A stretch of 13,123 nucleotides of DNA, taken from assembly GCA_003694775.1 (NCBI GenBank), contig RFJV01000239.1, positions 1 through 13,123 of the forward strand. The letters are read 5' to 3'. The stretch is from Chloroflexota bacterium. GTDB taxonomy: Bacteria > Chloroflexota > Anaerolineae > 4572-78 > J111. The first letter of the stretch is position 1, and each line of letters opens with the position of its first letter. Positions 13,117-13,123 of the stretch are shown here, one piece after another. The position numbers were made by a program, and so were the translations under genes. The notes beneath the pieces were generated by a model, which had not been told where the DNA came from, searched no databases, and saw only the letters and a program-made list of their open reading frames with translations.

Positions 13117-13123
13117 TATTCCG

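Overview
The window looks like a piece of a Chloroflexota genome, most likely Anaerolineae or Caldilineae-like. This is inferred from sequence style only: moderately high GC, a lipoprotein with a long Pro/Thr/Ala linker of the TPTPP kind, a carbohydrate ABC importer without a local ATPase, a menaquinone methyltransferase, and short palindromic repeats between genes. Thirteen protein genes are supported, one of them cut by the left edge. No rRNA, tRNA or CRISPR array was seen.

Left part (1-7070, + strand): an import and catabolism cluster. It holds a solute-binding lipoprotein whose visible N-terminus is an Ala/Glu/Gln/Lys helix, then two CUT1-type permeases, a family III CoA-transferase (CaiB/BaiF), a lactonase-like beta-propeller and a URO-D/MtaA-type protein with an intact His-x-Cys...Cys zinc site. 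The first permease to the propeller are tightly packed (gaps of 2 nt or an 8-nt overlap). The binding-protein/permease gap is different: 230 nt packed with perfect inverted repeats. The gap before the URO-D gene holds a 43-bp palindromic insert between 12-bp direct repeats.

Middle (7084-10749, - strand): a DUF1537 four-carbon acid-sugar kinase converges on the URO-D gene. It is co-transcribed with a SdiA-regulated-type propeller lipoprotein. Upstream lie adenylate kinase and a small one-helix membrane protein. Intrinsic terminators sit in both gaps (after the small protein and after adk), each almost touching the next gene. The small-protein gene has a near-consensus sigma-70 promoter.

Right part (10750-13123): the small-protein promoter faces a divergent promoter for a ubiE/menG methyltransferase gene, which is followed by a second SAM methyltransferase gene. 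Between that promoter and the ubiE/menG start codon lies a 179-bp MITE-like element with 14-bp terminal inverted repeats and a perfect 8-bp target duplication. It looks IS66-related by its end sequence and duplication length. The window ends with an orphan CheY-like receiver protein on the - strand with a good promoter of its own.

Working model (inference): the left cluster takes up a carbohydrate or sugar-acid-like substrate and processes it through lactone, CoA-ester and possibly methyl-transfer chemistry, with the DUF1537 kinase phosphorylating an acid-sugar intermediate. This gene combination and the structured intergenic DNA are the most interesting parts. None of the proteins on its own belongs to an unknown family, except the small membrane protein, which I do not recognise.
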